NCBI GenBank assembly: GCA_016715505.1
Contig: JADJZY010000006.1
Coordinates: 149,227 to 213,226, forward strand
DNA: 64,000 nt
Reading direction: 5' to 3'
Source: Bacteroidota bacterium
GTDB lineage: Bacteria > Bacteroidota > Bacteroidia > Chitinophagales > Chitinophagaceae
Below the pieces are notes generated by a model that did not search any database, was not told the origin of the DNA, and saw only the letters and a program-made list of their open reading frames with translations. Below, piece by piece: positions 1 to 10,402 of the stretch (positions are counted from its first letter, which is position 1; the number at the start of each line of letters is the position of its first letter). A program made the translations under genes and the position numbers.

Positions 1-1
1 C

Positions 2-1427
2 ATGGGTGCCGGCACATTATTTTATTGCAATGATGGCATCAACTTTTATGAAACCGATGGATGGCATGCCGATCAAGCCTCTTTGAATTGGAAGCCTGAT
101 GGGACTCGAGTATTTTTAGGCAATGATGGGGGATTTTTGTTTTCTGAAAATAATGGTCAGAATTGGAAAGACGATTTGAATTATTTGCCAGTAACTCAAG
201 TTTACACTTTGGATGTTGCGCCGGATAATCCGAATAAAATGATCTGTGGAACCCAGGACAATGGCATTTTACGCTACAATGGTTCAGGGCAATATTGGGA
301 ATACGTGAACGGGGGAGATGGTGGTGATGCCTTCTTTCACCCATTCAATTATGATACCATGTATGCAACCATTGGAGGAATGGATTATGTACGAAGCAGA
401 AGCTTCACAGGAGGTGCCGAAAATACATGGAGTGATTGCGAAAACGGAATCAGTCACATGAGAGGACAATTTGGTTCGCCGCTGGCTACGGACCGATTTT
501 TATCGAATTACCTGTACACCGCTCACGACACTTTTGCTTATTATAGCACGAATCAGGGAAACAATTGGATCCCCTTGGTCGGTGCCGGTCTTACGTCTCC
601 CATTCGGGATATTGCCGTCGGAAGTGGTGGAAATCAGCATGTCTATGTTGTATATGCGGCATCCAATACATTTCAATCATTAAGAATGGATGTGGATGGT
701 TCGCCATATACGTTAAATTTTATTCCTGATCCCGGAACCTCGGGTAGACTACGATCTTTCTGGGCAGAGGTTCCATATCCGGATGTGGTTTATGCTGCTT
801 CAACCGGACCGAGTACATTTAATAATCGGGTCTTTCGATCTATCAATGCAGGGGATACCTGGACCAATATATCCGGCGATTTACCCACTTCGCTTCCTCC
901 TATCACTGATTTATGGGTGAACCCGGCAGATACTCAGAATATTGTTATATCCACCGAGTTTGGATGTTTGCGTTCATTGAATGGAGGCAACACCTGGACA
1001 AGATGGGATATGGGGATGCCGAATCGTTCCATGATTACAGATATGGATTATTGTGTGGATAATGGAAAAATGTTTGTGTATGCTTCCAAGTTTTGGAAGA
1101 GGAATTTGGCGTCGAGAAGCTTCGGATGTGGATTGGCCGGTAGATGTGCCACATGTTACAGAACAGCCGAATTTTAGTATGACTTGTTTTCCAAATCCTG
1201 TTGAAAATGAACTGACTGTTTCAATTGCAGGAGATATTGAATCTGGATCCACTTTATTCATTCGGGATTTGATGGGAACCGTTTTGCGAAAAATAACACC
1301 AAGGCAATCCAATGTTTCAAGGCAGAATTTACAGGTGAATGTATCTGATTTACCATCCGGTGTTTATTTCTGTGAATGGCGAGGACAACGAAATCATCAG
1401 ATGGTGAAAGTATTGAAGATAAAGTAA
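2..1427 (+). CDS. BNR/Asp-box beta-propeller T9SS surface protein (5' partial, frameshifted)
   Basis: The protein is a secreted, sialidase-fold type repeat protein exported by T9SS. Several Asp-box motifs (S-x-D/N-x-G-x-x-W) are visible, for example SENNGQNW near residue 50, then STNQGNNW, SINAGDTW and SLNGGNTW. The last ~75 residues form a T9SS type A sorting domain (FPNPVENELTV ... LPSGVYFCEW ... MVKVLKIK). The start lies upstream of the window. The reading frame breaks at the T4 run 1091-1094: removing one T restores YASKFGRGIWR, so one gene is split in two frames, probably by a homopolymer error. Substrate unknown; a catalytic sialidase role is not supported because no other active-site motif is seen. 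Confidence 0.8.
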
Positions 1428-1545
1428 TTTGTATTTTTCAATCTCATTGAGCCTGAACGGATTATTTCGATGAAGAAATTTGTGATCGAAGACTACGTTC
1501 TGCGAAACATATTTATTTCGCAGATTTGTTCTTTGCTTTTAGCAA

Positions 1546-1668
1546 ATGAACTTAACCTTTAAATTTTCAGAACAATCTTTTTATGAAGCATTTGTAGATG
1601 AGGCGAAGGAATTTTTGGTTGGTAGTAAAATAGAATATCTAATTCATCGTTTCGGATTGGATGAATAG
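1546..1668 (+). CDS. small ORF, 40 aa, unrecognised
   Basis: An ATG-to-TAG ORF coding 40 residues with an amphipathic, charged composition (MNLTFKFSEQSF ... LIHRFGLDE). It lies alone in the 400-bp gap between two convergent surface-protein genes. No domain is recognised. It could be a remnant of a longer gene or chance; the rest of 1428-1779 shows nothing else coding. Confidence 0.2.
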   Translation: MNLTFKFSEQSFYEAFVDEAKEFLVGSKIEYLIHRFGLDE

Positions 1669-1779
1669 GACTAAAATTCTCTTTTTAGTGCAATAATTTG
1701 GCGTTCGAAACTCAAGAGGTGGAGGACGGAAAGAAATTTGATTTTCATAGAGTTCAATATTCATTTAATCTATAAATCA

Positions 1780-1806
1780 AAAGCCACCCGTTTAGGATGG
1801 CTTTTG
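1780..1806 (-). terminator. intrinsic terminator, probably bidirectional
   Basis: The stem AAAAGCCA pairs with TGGCTTTT, continues with CC/GG after one mismatch, and has a 5-nt loop (GTTTA). On the minus strand it lies 25 bp beyond the stop of the surface protein gene ending at 1832 and is followed by a T-rich tract; A-runs on the other side would let it also serve the plus-strand gene. Confidence 0.6.
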
Positions 1807-1831
1807 ATTTTCAAATGGATATTTTTTCGCA

Positions 1832-4808
1832 TTATTCCTTGACGAAATGTTTATGGTAGTTCTTACCACCCTGATCCATCATTTGAAGAATATAAACACC
1901 CGCAGGTAAGGCTTGAACATCAATTTTTAACAAACGATTCTGGCAGTCAATTTCTTGCACCTTCATACCTGTTGCATTGAACAGACTCATGCTTTTGGGT
2001 TTAGCATCCTGGTTGAATGCAACTTGAAGGAATTCTGATGCAGGATTCGGGAAAATATAAAATGGCATGCTTGTTTCGATTTCGTTGATGCCGGATGGCC
2101 CTTTAATGGTATTTACCGTTGTATTGGTAATAATAGGGGCATTGAAGTCGAAATAGATTCCTGCTTTGTTGTTGATGACTGTTCCTGGCGTGATGCCATT
2201 GACATGTTTAACTTTAAATTTCACGAAGCCCATGCTGCCCTCAGGGTCTGAAACGCTATCGGGTAACATAATATTCGGGAATTCAAATTTTAAAGATGAT
2301 CCGTTTTGAGTAAATACCATACGATGGCTTGAACTGAGCACCTCAACACTGGAAGCATTCAAATCACTTTCGAGGGTGTCAAGAATATATACTTGTTGAG
2401 CAGGGAAGGTACCCGTGTTTTGGAAGCGAATGGTATATTGCAAATCCGTGCCTGGTTGAATTTCTCCACTCACGCCATCTCCTTTCGGGAAGGGGTGTTT
2501 ATCATTTGGATCATAACTTGTTCCGATATAAAAACATTCGGTGAGTGTATTGTTCGACGGATTAACATCCGTGCCACCTGATGTTGAAGTGATGGTTGAC
2601 GTTAAACAAATTGCATCGCCAATGACATAAGGTACATTAGAAGGATTTAGAAACGGCACATATGCTGTGAAATCAATAGAATTTCCCCAGCTGGTATTTG
2701 TCAGGTTGTTAAAATTCCAGGTGATCACATTTCCTACAACACTTGCCGGAGCGGGGTTTGAGCTGATGAAATTAAAATTGCCCGGTAGTGTGACACTAAC
2801 CGTTCCATTATTGGAACCACACAAATAATTGTGATAATAAAGTTTGAAATTACGATTTGCTCCGGCTTGTAATATGCCGCAACACCAGGCCAGAATTCCT
2901 GTAATGGCATTGTCGTAATTGGTGTTATTGTGTATATCCAAAATCGAGATTGGTTGTATTCTGTGTGGTGACCAAATAGTTTGCTGCAACCGGACAACCT
3001 ACCGTGTAACAACTATTACCACTTCCTGAAGGGTTGCTTTCTACGACATATGTATTGCCGATAACGAATGGGTATTGAATACTATAATAACCATTAAAGT
3101 CGGAATAGCCGCTTGCTATGTAGCTCCCATTGAGACTCAAGTTGATACTTTGATAAGGGATCTGTTCACCCGGGTCCATCATACAATTGTTGTTCGCATC
3201 CTGATAAGTGTAGCCGGACACGTTACCACAACTCCCTACCACAACGGTATCATACAATACAACGGAATAGCTACCACTGCTGATTGTGGCAGTGCGGTAA
3301 TATATTCCGCTATTGGCATAAGTATGTGATAAAGCAGCATTTAAGTTCACACAACCATTACCGCTTGAAAACTGTGTTGCAGTTGTACTTGCACTATTGC
3401 CATCTCCGAAATCCATATTGACAGAATAAGTCGCATTGGTTAAAAAACCACATGCATTTACATATATCATATTTAAGGTTAACAAGTTCGTGCAGGAGAG
3501 TGAATCAAGTATGTAGCCAGTGATATTTGGCGCCGATGGTGTATAGGCAAAGTCAACATTGCTTTGTGTGATTGAATTAGAGATAAACGGAACCTGCGAA
3601 GGGCAGGCCCAGGTATTGGTGGATGAGCTTGTAGGTGTGACTGTATAATTTCCTACAGAGAATGGAACAGAGAAAGAATATGCACCATTCATGTCGCTCC
3701 ATACACTATAAGATGCTCCCGATGTTTGTAATACGACCATATTGTAGGCATAAGGTTGTTCGAAAGGATCGAGCGAACAGTTGGCATTGGCATCGAAAAA
3801 TAAATTACCGGAAACGTTGATACAACTTGCGACATTAACGCTGGTGGAATTCGATGCACTCAATGTTCCCAAAGCACTGGCTGTCACTGTAACGGTATAA
3901 TTACCCTGAGATGCGTAGGTATGCGGCGCAACAGGTAAGGGAATAGTTTGGCAGGGTAAGCCGTTGCTCGAAAAAGGAATACTTAAGTTACTCACATTTC
4001 CGTCACCGTAATCGATACTATAATTAATGCTTGAACCGTTGGGAATATTGCAGGTGCTCAAGTCGGCATTAAAATAGTGAGAATAGGAACAATTGTTGCC
4101 ACCGGTGGAGTCCACCAGATTTAGAATGCCGAATGAAGGGACACTCGAATAACCAAAATTCAGGTTACTACCTGTCGGCGTGGTCATCGTATAAGTTTGC
4201 ACGGCAGGGCACATAATTCCCGCAGGAGCTAAGAGTGAAATGGTATAGTTGCCGGGAATATGCGGGAATCCGGATACTTGGTAAAATCCGTTACTATTGG
4301 TAAAAACTACATAGGATATACCACTAGGCGCAGTGATACTGACTGCTGTATTGACACTCACGCTCTCTCCGGGATCGTAAGTGCAATTCCCATTGGCATC
4401 AGTATATACATAACCACTATAGTCGATACATTGGACGGCGTTGTTGATCACAAGATTTTGCGTATTGCTTGCCGCGCCGGGCCCACTTTGAATCACTGAA
4501 ACCGTATAAGTACCTGTTGTACTATAGGTATGATTGAGTATTAAACCGGAAGAGTCGCAAGGAAGCTGGGAGCCGGTTGTAAAAGGATTTAAGGAAACGA
4601 CTGTGCCATCACCCCAGTCAATTGTGCCGGTAATGAGGCTGGAGGGTGAAAAATAACAGTAGCTGCTGTAAAGTTCTACAGTCTGCGTGAGGTTGCAGGC
4701 ATTGGGTGAAGTGTTGTATAAATTGGCATAGATGATTGCCGTTTGTGCCTGACTCAATTTGTTGATTGAAGTGAACAAGAAGAGCAGTGCAAGTAATTTA
4801 AGTCTCAT
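1832..4808 (-). CDS. T9SS surface protein with SdrD-B/PKD-like repeats and DUF7619-like domain (frameshifted)
   Basis: A large secreted protein of about 990 residues. It begins with a signal peptide (MRLKLLALLFLFTS ... LSQAQ). Repeating units carry a D-x-N-x-N-C-x-x-D-P motif (DANGNCTYDPGE, DANANCSLDPFE, DANNNCMMDPGE) like SdrD-B domains, alternating with PKD-like WGDGT/YGDGN segments. The C-terminal part contains SYDPNDK followed by an RFQNTG-type domain (DUF7619-like), then a type A T9SS sorting domain (FPNPASEFLQV ... HKHFVKE). The reading frame shifts around 2925-2945, just after FGYT, by a single-base indel. Likely a cell-surface adhesin or matrix protein; ligand unknown. Terminator 1780-1806 follows. 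Confidence 0.8.
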
Positions 4809-4961
4809 AATGGAAAGGATTTAAAGTGAAAGAAATATTTTAGTACGTACACCATTAAAGACTTGTTATTCGGTATAGATGTTAGTGAACAAGGAAATTA
4901 TTTTGAATTTGGCGGGAATCTGTTCGACAAAATCATGGGCTGACTAATATTTTGGCAGGGT

Positions 4962-5045
4962 GCATTGCGGCAGGGATTGTAGTGGAAAGCCCGCATACGC
5001 CTTGGCGGAGCGGACTTGCAACGAAAAGCCCGCCCGGCCGCCCAA
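4962..5045. repeat. REP-like intergenic element
   Basis: Two imperfect copies of a GC-rich unit lie in this AT-rich gap: GGATTGTAGTGGAAAGCCCGC (start 4974) and GGACTTGCAACGAAAAGCCCGC (start 5012). A related unit (AGGGACTACAAGCGGAAAGC) occurs at about 53199-53219. The rest of 4809-5120 shows no gene. The pattern resembles dispersed REP/palindromic elements downstream of Bacteroidota genes; copy number outside the window cannot be judged. Confidence 0.45.
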
Positions 5046-5120
5046 ATCAACGATGAATTCAGGTTAAACGATTGTACTAAGTGGAATTGTTTTAATTTTC
5101 CGCGAGATTCCGTGCCTCCT

Positions 5121-5972
5121 ATGTTTGCTATCCTTCAACATCTTCGATTGCCTTTTTCCTTACTGCTGTTGCCGGTGTTTTTATTCGCTGTGTTTGATGC
5201 AGGACTCAGGCAGTCCATTTCGTCGGAACAGTTGTGGATATTGGGGCTGGTTTTACATTTGCTGGTCTATCCTTCGAGCAATGCCTATAACAGTTTAGAA
5301 GATCAGGATGTAGGGAGTATTGGCCTGGTGAAAGTTCCAATGAAAGTGCCGCAAAGTATAGAGTGGATGAGTGCTGTGATGGACGTTCTGGCCATTGCGA
5401 TTGCCGGAGTTTTTCTGCCCGCATTCAGTACGCTGGGGCTGACTTTATACATTCTATTTTCGAGGCTATATAGTTGGCGGCGAGTGAGGTTGAAAAAATG
5501 GCCGATTATTGGTTTTATGGTTGTCTTTATTTTTCAGGGGGCTTGTATTTTTTTAATCACCCAACGATGTGCAGGTGTGTCTGTGAACTGGGCCATGGCG
5601 ATGGTGAGCAGTTGTTTGATAGGCGCAATTTATCCTTTGTCGCAGATTTATCAGCATGAGCAGGATCGTGCGGATGGGGTTGAAACCATGAGTATGAAAT
5701 TGGGTTATCGGGGAACTTTTGTATTGAGTGGAACCTTATTTGCCATGGGCGCAGTAGGATTTACTTTATTTTATTGGCAACTTTTTCCGATGGCTGTTTA
5801 TGTGTTTCATGCGTGTTTATTGGCATCTGTCGTTTACTTCCTCTTTTGGGCTTACAAAGTTTGGCACAATACCTTGGAGGCCAATTATCGGCAAACGATG
5901 ATGATGAATTTGGTGGCATCGGCTGGCATGAATATCTGCTTCATCGCATTAAACCTCATACCACATCAATGA
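5121..5972 (+). CDS. UbiA-family prenyltransferase
   Basis: An integral membrane prenyltransferase of about 283 residues with roughly eight hydrophobic segments. Two Asp-rich Mg-diphosphate motifs are visible: NSLEDQD at residues 57-63 (NxxxDxxxD type) and EQDRAD near 180-185. An upstream in-frame extension to 5016 exists, but it runs through the GC-rich REP-like element, so the ATG at 5121 is preferred. It is the first gene of a co-directional cluster with a type III PKS, a methyltransferase and an FAD oxidoreductase, 48 bp before the PKS. The context suggests it prenylates an aromatic polyketide, or else makes a quinone precursor. The acceptor is inferred, not seen. Confidence 0.8.
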   Translation: MFAILQHLRLPFSLLLLPVFLFAVFDAGLRQSISSEQLWILGLVLHLLVYPSSNAYNSLEDQDVGSIGLVKVPMKVPQSIEWMSAVMDVLAIAIAGVFLPAFSTLGLTLYILFSRLYSWRRVRLKKWPIIGFMVVFIFQGACIFLITQRCAGVSVNWAMAMVSSCLIGAIYPLSQIYQHEQDRADGVETMSMKLGYRGTFVLSGTLFAMGAVGFTLFYWQLFPMAVYVFHACLLASVVYFLFWAYKVWHNTLEANYRQTMMMNLVASAGMNICFIALNLIPHQ

Positions 5973-6020
5973 TGCCTATCCGGACACTCAAATAAATGCC
6001 TTATTATTACACTTCAGATT

Positions 6021-7079
6021 ATGGCATTTATACAGGCAATTGGAATAGGAGAGGCAGATTATTTTCATCAACAATCTGCCATATTAGATTTCATGCAAAA
6101 AAGGTATGATATCCCAACGCAGGATTTAGATAAGGTGAAGAGGTTGTATACACGTTCAGAAATCGATAGCCGGTATGCGGCGCTGCAGGATTTTTCCTTG
6201 CCGCATGAGGAGTGGACATTTTTTTCGAAACAATCTGTGGTATCCATCGATGACCGAATGGAAAAATATTTTGAGCTGGCACCGGCCTTATGTATGAAAG
6301 CCATTGGAAATCTGGACCCTCAATTTTTGGATGGCATCACACATTTATTGACGGTCAGTTGTACGGGTATGGCCGCTCCCGGATTGGATATCCAATTGAT
6401 TCGATTGCTTGGTTTGCCCTCCAATACGGTAAGAAGTTCGATTAATTTTATGGGTTGTTATGCGGCTATTCATGCATTGAAACAGGCCAATGATATTTGC
6501 GCAGCAGGGCCAAATGCAAGGGTACTGATTGTGGATGTGGAATTATGCACTTTGCATTTTCAGGAAGCCTATTCGTTTGAAAATATTACGACCTCTTTAT
6601 TGTTTGGCGATGGAGCAGCTGCAGTCGTGGTTGGAAACAAAAAGGGCATTTATGAAATCAATGGGTTTTACGCTGAAATAATTTGGAAAGGCTATGCGGA
6701 CATGGCCTGGCAAATTTCGGCCAATGGATTTTTGATGTCCTTAACGGGTTTGGTTCCGGATTTGATTGCGTCTGAAATAAAGCCCCTGATGCAGGCCGCT
6801 TTTGAACATGCGCAGGTGAGTAGCTCAGATATTCGTTATTGGGCCATACATCCGGGCGGTAAAAAAATATTGCAGGAAATATCTAAAGCATTGAACCTAG
6901 GTGCGGAAGATTTACATGACTCCAGGGAGATTTTACGGCAATACGGAAATATGTCTTCGGCTACCATTTTATTTTTATTACATCGTATGAAGGAATTGCA
7001 TCCGGAACCCGGACATGTCTTCGGCGCTGCATTTGGTCCGGGATTGACCATGGAAACCATGAACTTATACAAATGTTGA
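6021..7079 (+). CDS. type III polyketide synthase (chalcone/stilbene synthase family)
   Basis: A complete 352-residue homodimer-type ketosynthase. The catalytic triad is visible: Cys146 in NFMGCYAA, His277 in WAIHPGG and Asn310 in YGNMSSAT, plus the GPGLTME loop near residue 340. Such enzymes condense acyl-CoA starters with malonyl-CoA into alkylpyrones, alkylresorcinols or phloroglucinols; the starter here is unknown. It follows the UbiA gene and overlaps the methyltransferase start by 7 bp, which points to translational coupling. Bacterial relatives usually pair with a methyltransferase and an oxidase that tailor the aromatic lipid. Confidence 0.93.
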   Translation: MAFIQAIGIGEADYFHQQSAILDFMQKRYDIPTQDLDKVKRLYTRSEIDSRYAALQDFSLPHEEWTFFSKQSVVSIDDRMEKYFELAPALCMKAIGNLDPQFLDGITHLLTVSCTGMAAPGLDIQLIRLLGLPSNTVRSSINFMGCYAAIHALKQANDICAAGPNARVLIVDVELCTLHFQEAYSFENITTSLLFGDGAAAVVVGNKKGIYEINGFYAEIIWKGYADMAWQISANGFLMSLTGLVPDLIASEIKPLMQAAFEHAQVSSSDIRYWAIHPGGKKILQEISKALNLGAEDLHDSREILRQYGNMSSATILFLLHRMKELHPEPGHVFGAAFGPGLTMETMNLYKC

Positions 7080-7765
7080 GATTGACCCATCGATCAAACT
7101 TAAAGGAACTACTCGACGCAGAAAATATACCCGCCGATGATTTGGTATTAAACATGCAGGAATTAGATACCATCAACACTTACTTGGGTGGGCATCAAAT
7201 TACACTTGCCGGATTTAAAAAATTTGCAGTTAAAAAGAAGTCCATCCGTATTCTCGAAATTGGTTGCGGTGGCGGAGATAATTTAAGGGTGATCCAATCG
7301 TATTGTCGTAAAAAAGGAATAGAAGTACACTGTATAGGTGTAGATTTGAATCCGCATATTGTGGCATATGCCCGTATCAATCATCCGGATATTCATTTCG
7401 AAATCAGCGACTACCGGAAAATGAATTTGACTACAAAACCGGATATTATTTTTAGTTCATTATTTTGTCATCATTTTGAGGATAATGATTTAATGGAACA
7501 GCTTCAATGGATGAGTTTGAATAGCGGATGGGGATTTTTTATCAATGATTTACACCGGCATTTTTTGGCGTATTATTCTATCCAAATACTGACCCGTTTG
7601 TTTTCAAAATCGTATCTGGTAAAAAATGATGCGCCACTATCTGTGGCGAGGGGTTTCAAAAAAAGTGAATGGCAAAAACTTTTAAAAGAAGTGGGAATGA
7701 ATAAGGCCTGGATAGCCTGGAGATGGGCCTTCAGGCATTTAATCATATATCAACATAAAAAGTAA
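7073..7765 (+). CDS. class I SAM-dependent methyltransferase
   Basis: A 230-residue soluble methyltransferase. SAM-binding motif I is ILEIGCGGG at residues 60-68, with an acidic residue at the end of strand 2 (GVDLNP, Asp91). It overlaps the PKS stop by 7 bp and ends 4 bp before the FAD oxidoreductase, so the four genes are very likely one operon. The likely role is O- or C-methylation of the polyketide product, as in bacterial alkylpyrone/alkylresorcinol pathways. The substrate is an inference from neighbours. Confidence 0.85.
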   Translation: MLRLTHRSNLKELLDAENIPADDLVLNMQELDTINTYLGGHQITLAGFKKFAVKKKSIRILEIGCGGGDNLRVIQSYCRKKGIEVHCIGVDLNPHIVAYARINHPDIHFEISDYRKMNLTTKPDIIFSSLFCHHFEDNDLMEQLQWMSLNSGWGFFINDLHRHFLAYYSIQILTRLFSKSYLVKNDAPLSVARGFKKSEWQKLLKEVGMNKAWIAWRWAFRHLIIYQHKK

Positions 7766-7769
7766 TTCG

Positions 7770-8876
7770 ATGAAATATGATTGTATGATTGTGGGTGGGG
7801 GATTATCGGGTTTGGCATTATCGATATTGATGGCCAGGGCTCAAAAAAAAGTGTTGCTCATCGAAAAAAAGAAGTACCCTGCTCATAAAGTTTGTGGAGA
7901 ATATATTTCGAATGAAAGTAGAGCGTTTTTAATCAAATTAGGTATTGTGCCGGAACAATGGCATTTGCCGGAAATTAATCAATTGGTTTTTAGTGATCAG
8001 CGCGGCAGGCTTATTCGCGAACAATTGGATTCTGGTGGATTTGGTATACGGCGTTACGCTTTAGATGAAGCTTTATTTCAAATTGCTCGGAAAGAAGGGG
8101 TAGATATTCGAACAAGTACGACTTGCTTGGGATATGAAAAAAATATGCAAGGATTTAAAGTGTTAACCAATGCCGGTGAATTTGAGGGGCGGATTTTGTG
8201 CGGGGCTTTTGGGCGATATGCATTTGGGAATTTTAATAAAGGCCAAACCGGTGGTGAAAATTGGGTAGGTGTAAAACATCATCTTCGTGGTGCATTTGCG
8301 GCAGATACCATTGGTTTGCATTTGTTTGAAGGAGGGTACTGTGGCATGAGTAAAGTGGATGATGAACAATATTGTTTGTGCTATTTGGTGAAAGCCGAAA
8401 TGTTGAAAAAGTACAAGGGGCAGATATCCTTGCTCGAAAGCGAAGTGTTGCAAAAAAATCCACGACTCGCAGAAATTTGGAAAGAAGGGCAAAAGGTATA
8501 TGAAGATCCACTAACGATTTCGAATGTGACCTTTTATGCGAAACAAGCTGTTGCCGATGATGTTTTTTATTTGGGAGATAGTGCCGGAAGCATTGCACCG
8601 CTTACAGGAAACGGGATGAGTAATGCGCTGAGGAGTGCCGCCATGTTGGAGCCTTTATTAAACAAAGTATTGAATGAAGAGTATTCGCTGGCAAAAGCGG
8701 CAAAAGTTTATGCGCAAGAATGGAATCAACAAATGGGGCAGCGGATTCGGGCCGGCCGTTGGATCCAATATTTTTTTTGTCAAGCAGCCCTAACACCCTT
8801 TTTTTTCTTTTTTGTAAGGAATTTTGCTTTTGTACGTCGAATGATTATACGGATGACGCATGGAAAGTCATTTTGA
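7770..8876 (+). CDS. FAD-dependent oxidoreductase (geranylgeranyl reductase/monooxygenase-like)
   Basis: A 368-residue flavoprotein with an N-terminal Rossmann motif (VGGGLSG, residues 8-14, with Glu32 ending strand 2) and a second FAD motif GDSAGSIAPLTGNG near residue 269. The segment KVCGEYIS after the first motif is common in geranylgeranyl-reductase-like and halogenase-like flavoproteins. A hydrophobic, Phe-rich C-terminus may contact the membrane. As the last gene of the PKS cluster it could hydroxylate the aromatic ring or reduce a prenyl chain. Both are open options. Confidence 0.85.
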   Translation: MKYDCMIVGGGLSGLALSILMARAQKKVLLIEKKKYPAHKVCGEYISNESRAFLIKLGIVPEQWHLPEINQLVFSDQRGRLIREQLDSGGFGIRRYALDEALFQIARKEGVDIRTSTTCLGYEKNMQGFKVLTNAGEFEGRILCGAFGRYAFGNFNKGQTGGENWVGVKHHLRGAFAADTIGLHLFEGGYCGMSKVDDEQYCLCYLVKAEMLKKYKGQISLLESEVLQKNPRLAEIWKEGQKVYEDPLTISNVTFYAKQAVADDVFYLGDSAGSIAPLTGNGMSNALRSAAMLEPLLNKVLNEEYSLAKAAKVYAQEWNQQMGQRIRAGRWIQYFFCQAALTPFFFFFVRNFAFVRRMIIRMTHGKSF

Positions 8877-9158
8877 GCATTTAGTTCAAGATCGCCAAAC
8901 ATTCGTTAAAAGAAACGCAAATAAAATGGAATACCTAAAATGATCGTTTGAAGTGGGTTAATGCTTTCGTGAATCAATCAAGATGAGCGTAACAATGATT
9001 GCTTCTTTGAAATCGGATAATACCAACGTGAATGGGTAGATAATCCAATTCATTTTGTGGTTTATACCGATGTGATAATATTGATAAGATAAATGAAAAA
9101 TTAGGATGAACTTTGAAATCCATAGCGGCAACAGAAAAACAAACTAAAACATTTAAAT

Positions 9159-9731
9159 ATGTATTTGAAACAAATGAAAAATCGAACTATCAAAAAAGTC
9201 AATTCGATGCGCTGGCCGCTCAGCCTTGGATTGTTTTGTTTATTTAGCATCTTTGTGCAATGCAGCACCGCTCAAAATCCACAAAAAATGTCAGAAAATA
9301 AAAATACAATTTACTCCACCAATGATACCACAAAAGTAAAGGTGAGTGAAGATGAATGGAAAAAGAATCTTGACCCGGAGGTGTTTCATATCGCCCGGCA
9401 GAAAGGAACAGAATATGCTTTTTCGGGTAAATTCTGGAATCATTACGATGCAGGTTTGTATCGATGTAAAGCTTGCGGCAATGCCTTGTTCAGGTCTGAC
9501 GGAAAATTTGAAAGCAGTTGTGGATGGCCAAGTTTTTTTGAGCCCGTGAACGATAAAAGCGTTAAATACGCCGAAGATCATTCACATGGTATGCATCGTG
9601 TTGAGGTGATGTGTGCCCGTTGCGATGCGCATTTGGGTCATATCTTTGATGATGGTCCGCCACCAACTTATAAACGATATTGTATTAATTCGGTGATTTT
9701 GGATTTTGAGGCAAAAGACGAAAAAAAATAA
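9159..9731 (+). CDS. msrB: MsrB, methionine-R-sulfoxide reductase, lipoprotein
   Basis: Reduces methionine-R-sulfoxide in proteins. The 190-residue product has a lipoprotein signal (hydrophobic stretch ending IFVQC, Cys35), zinc-binding pairs CKAC (103-106) and CARC (152-155), and the catalytic cysteine in RYCINS (Cys175). ATG at 9174 is an alternative start. It is followed 3 bp later by msrA and then a thioredoxin-like lipoprotein, all with lipoboxes, which suggests an envelope-side repair chain. The preceding 282 bp (8877-9158) show no gene. Confidence 0.93.
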   Translation: MYLKQMKNRTIKKVNSMRWPLSLGLFCLFSIFVQCSTAQNPQKMSENKNTIYSTNDTTKVKVSEDEWKKNLDPEVFHIARQKGTEYAFSGKFWNHYDAGLYRCKACGNALFRSDGKFESSCGWPSFFEPVNDKSVKYAEDHSHGMHRVEVMCARCDAHLGHIFDDGPPPTYKRYCINSVILDFEAKDEKK

Positions 9732-9734
9732 TCA

Positions 9735-10396
9735 ATGATCATGCGTAACAATTTAATCATGGCTTTTTGTGTCTTGTTGTTGGCAATGAGTTGTCAAAGC
9801 GAGGCGAGTATTCAACATCAAACAGTTTTTAAAGAAATGGAAGCAAAACAAAATGAAACAGAAAAAGGATTGGATACCATCGTAGTGGGTGGAGGTTGCT
9901 TTTGGTGTGTTGAAGCACAATTCCTGTTGTTGGATGGGGTGCTCTCGGTGCGATCAGGGTATGCCGGTGGAAAAGTAAAAAATCCGACTTATAAAGAAGT
10001 ATGTACGGGAATGACCGGGCATGCAGAAGTGATTGAAGTGGTTTACAATAAGGAACGAATCAGTACCGACGAAATTTTGGCGGCCTTTTGGCAATCGCAT
10101 GATCCAACGCAATTAAACCGTCAGGGGAATGATGTAGGTACTCAATATCGTTCTGTTATTTTTATAAAGATGATGCCCAGAAAAAACTGGCTGAGGAGTA
10201 CAAACAAAAACTCAATCAGGAGAAAGTATATGACCGGGATGTGGTGACCGAGATTTCTCCCCTCACTGAGTTTTATGTAGCAGAAAATTATCACCAGAAC
10301 TATTACAATGAAAATACGAATCAGGGGTATTGTCAGTATGTGATTGCCCCTAAGGTTGAAAAATTTAAAAAAGTATTTAAAACTAAACTCAAATAA
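9735..10396 (+). CDS. msrA: MsrA, methionine-S-sulfoxide reductase, lipoprotein (frameshifted)
   Basis: Reduces methionine-S-sulfoxide. The signal peptide ends at a lipobox cysteine (LLLAMSC, Cys20). The catalytic motif GGGCFWCVEA gives Cys55. The frame is lost at the T5 run 10159-10163: one more T restores IFYKDDAQKKLAEEY and continues to GYCQYVIAPKVEKF and the stop at 10394-10396. So the gene is full-length apart from one homopolymer base. It lies between msrB and a thioredoxin-like gene in one operon. Confidence 0.9.
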
Positions 10397-10402
10397 ACTT
10401 TT

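Noticed and set aside
2..1427. Sialidase enzyme
   Set aside because: Asp-boxes alone mark the propeller fold; no arginine triad or other catalytic set was found.
4809..5120. N-terminal extension of the UbiA protein back to 5016
   Set aside because: The extension translates the GC-rich REP-like element and lacks the hydrophobic start seen from 5121.
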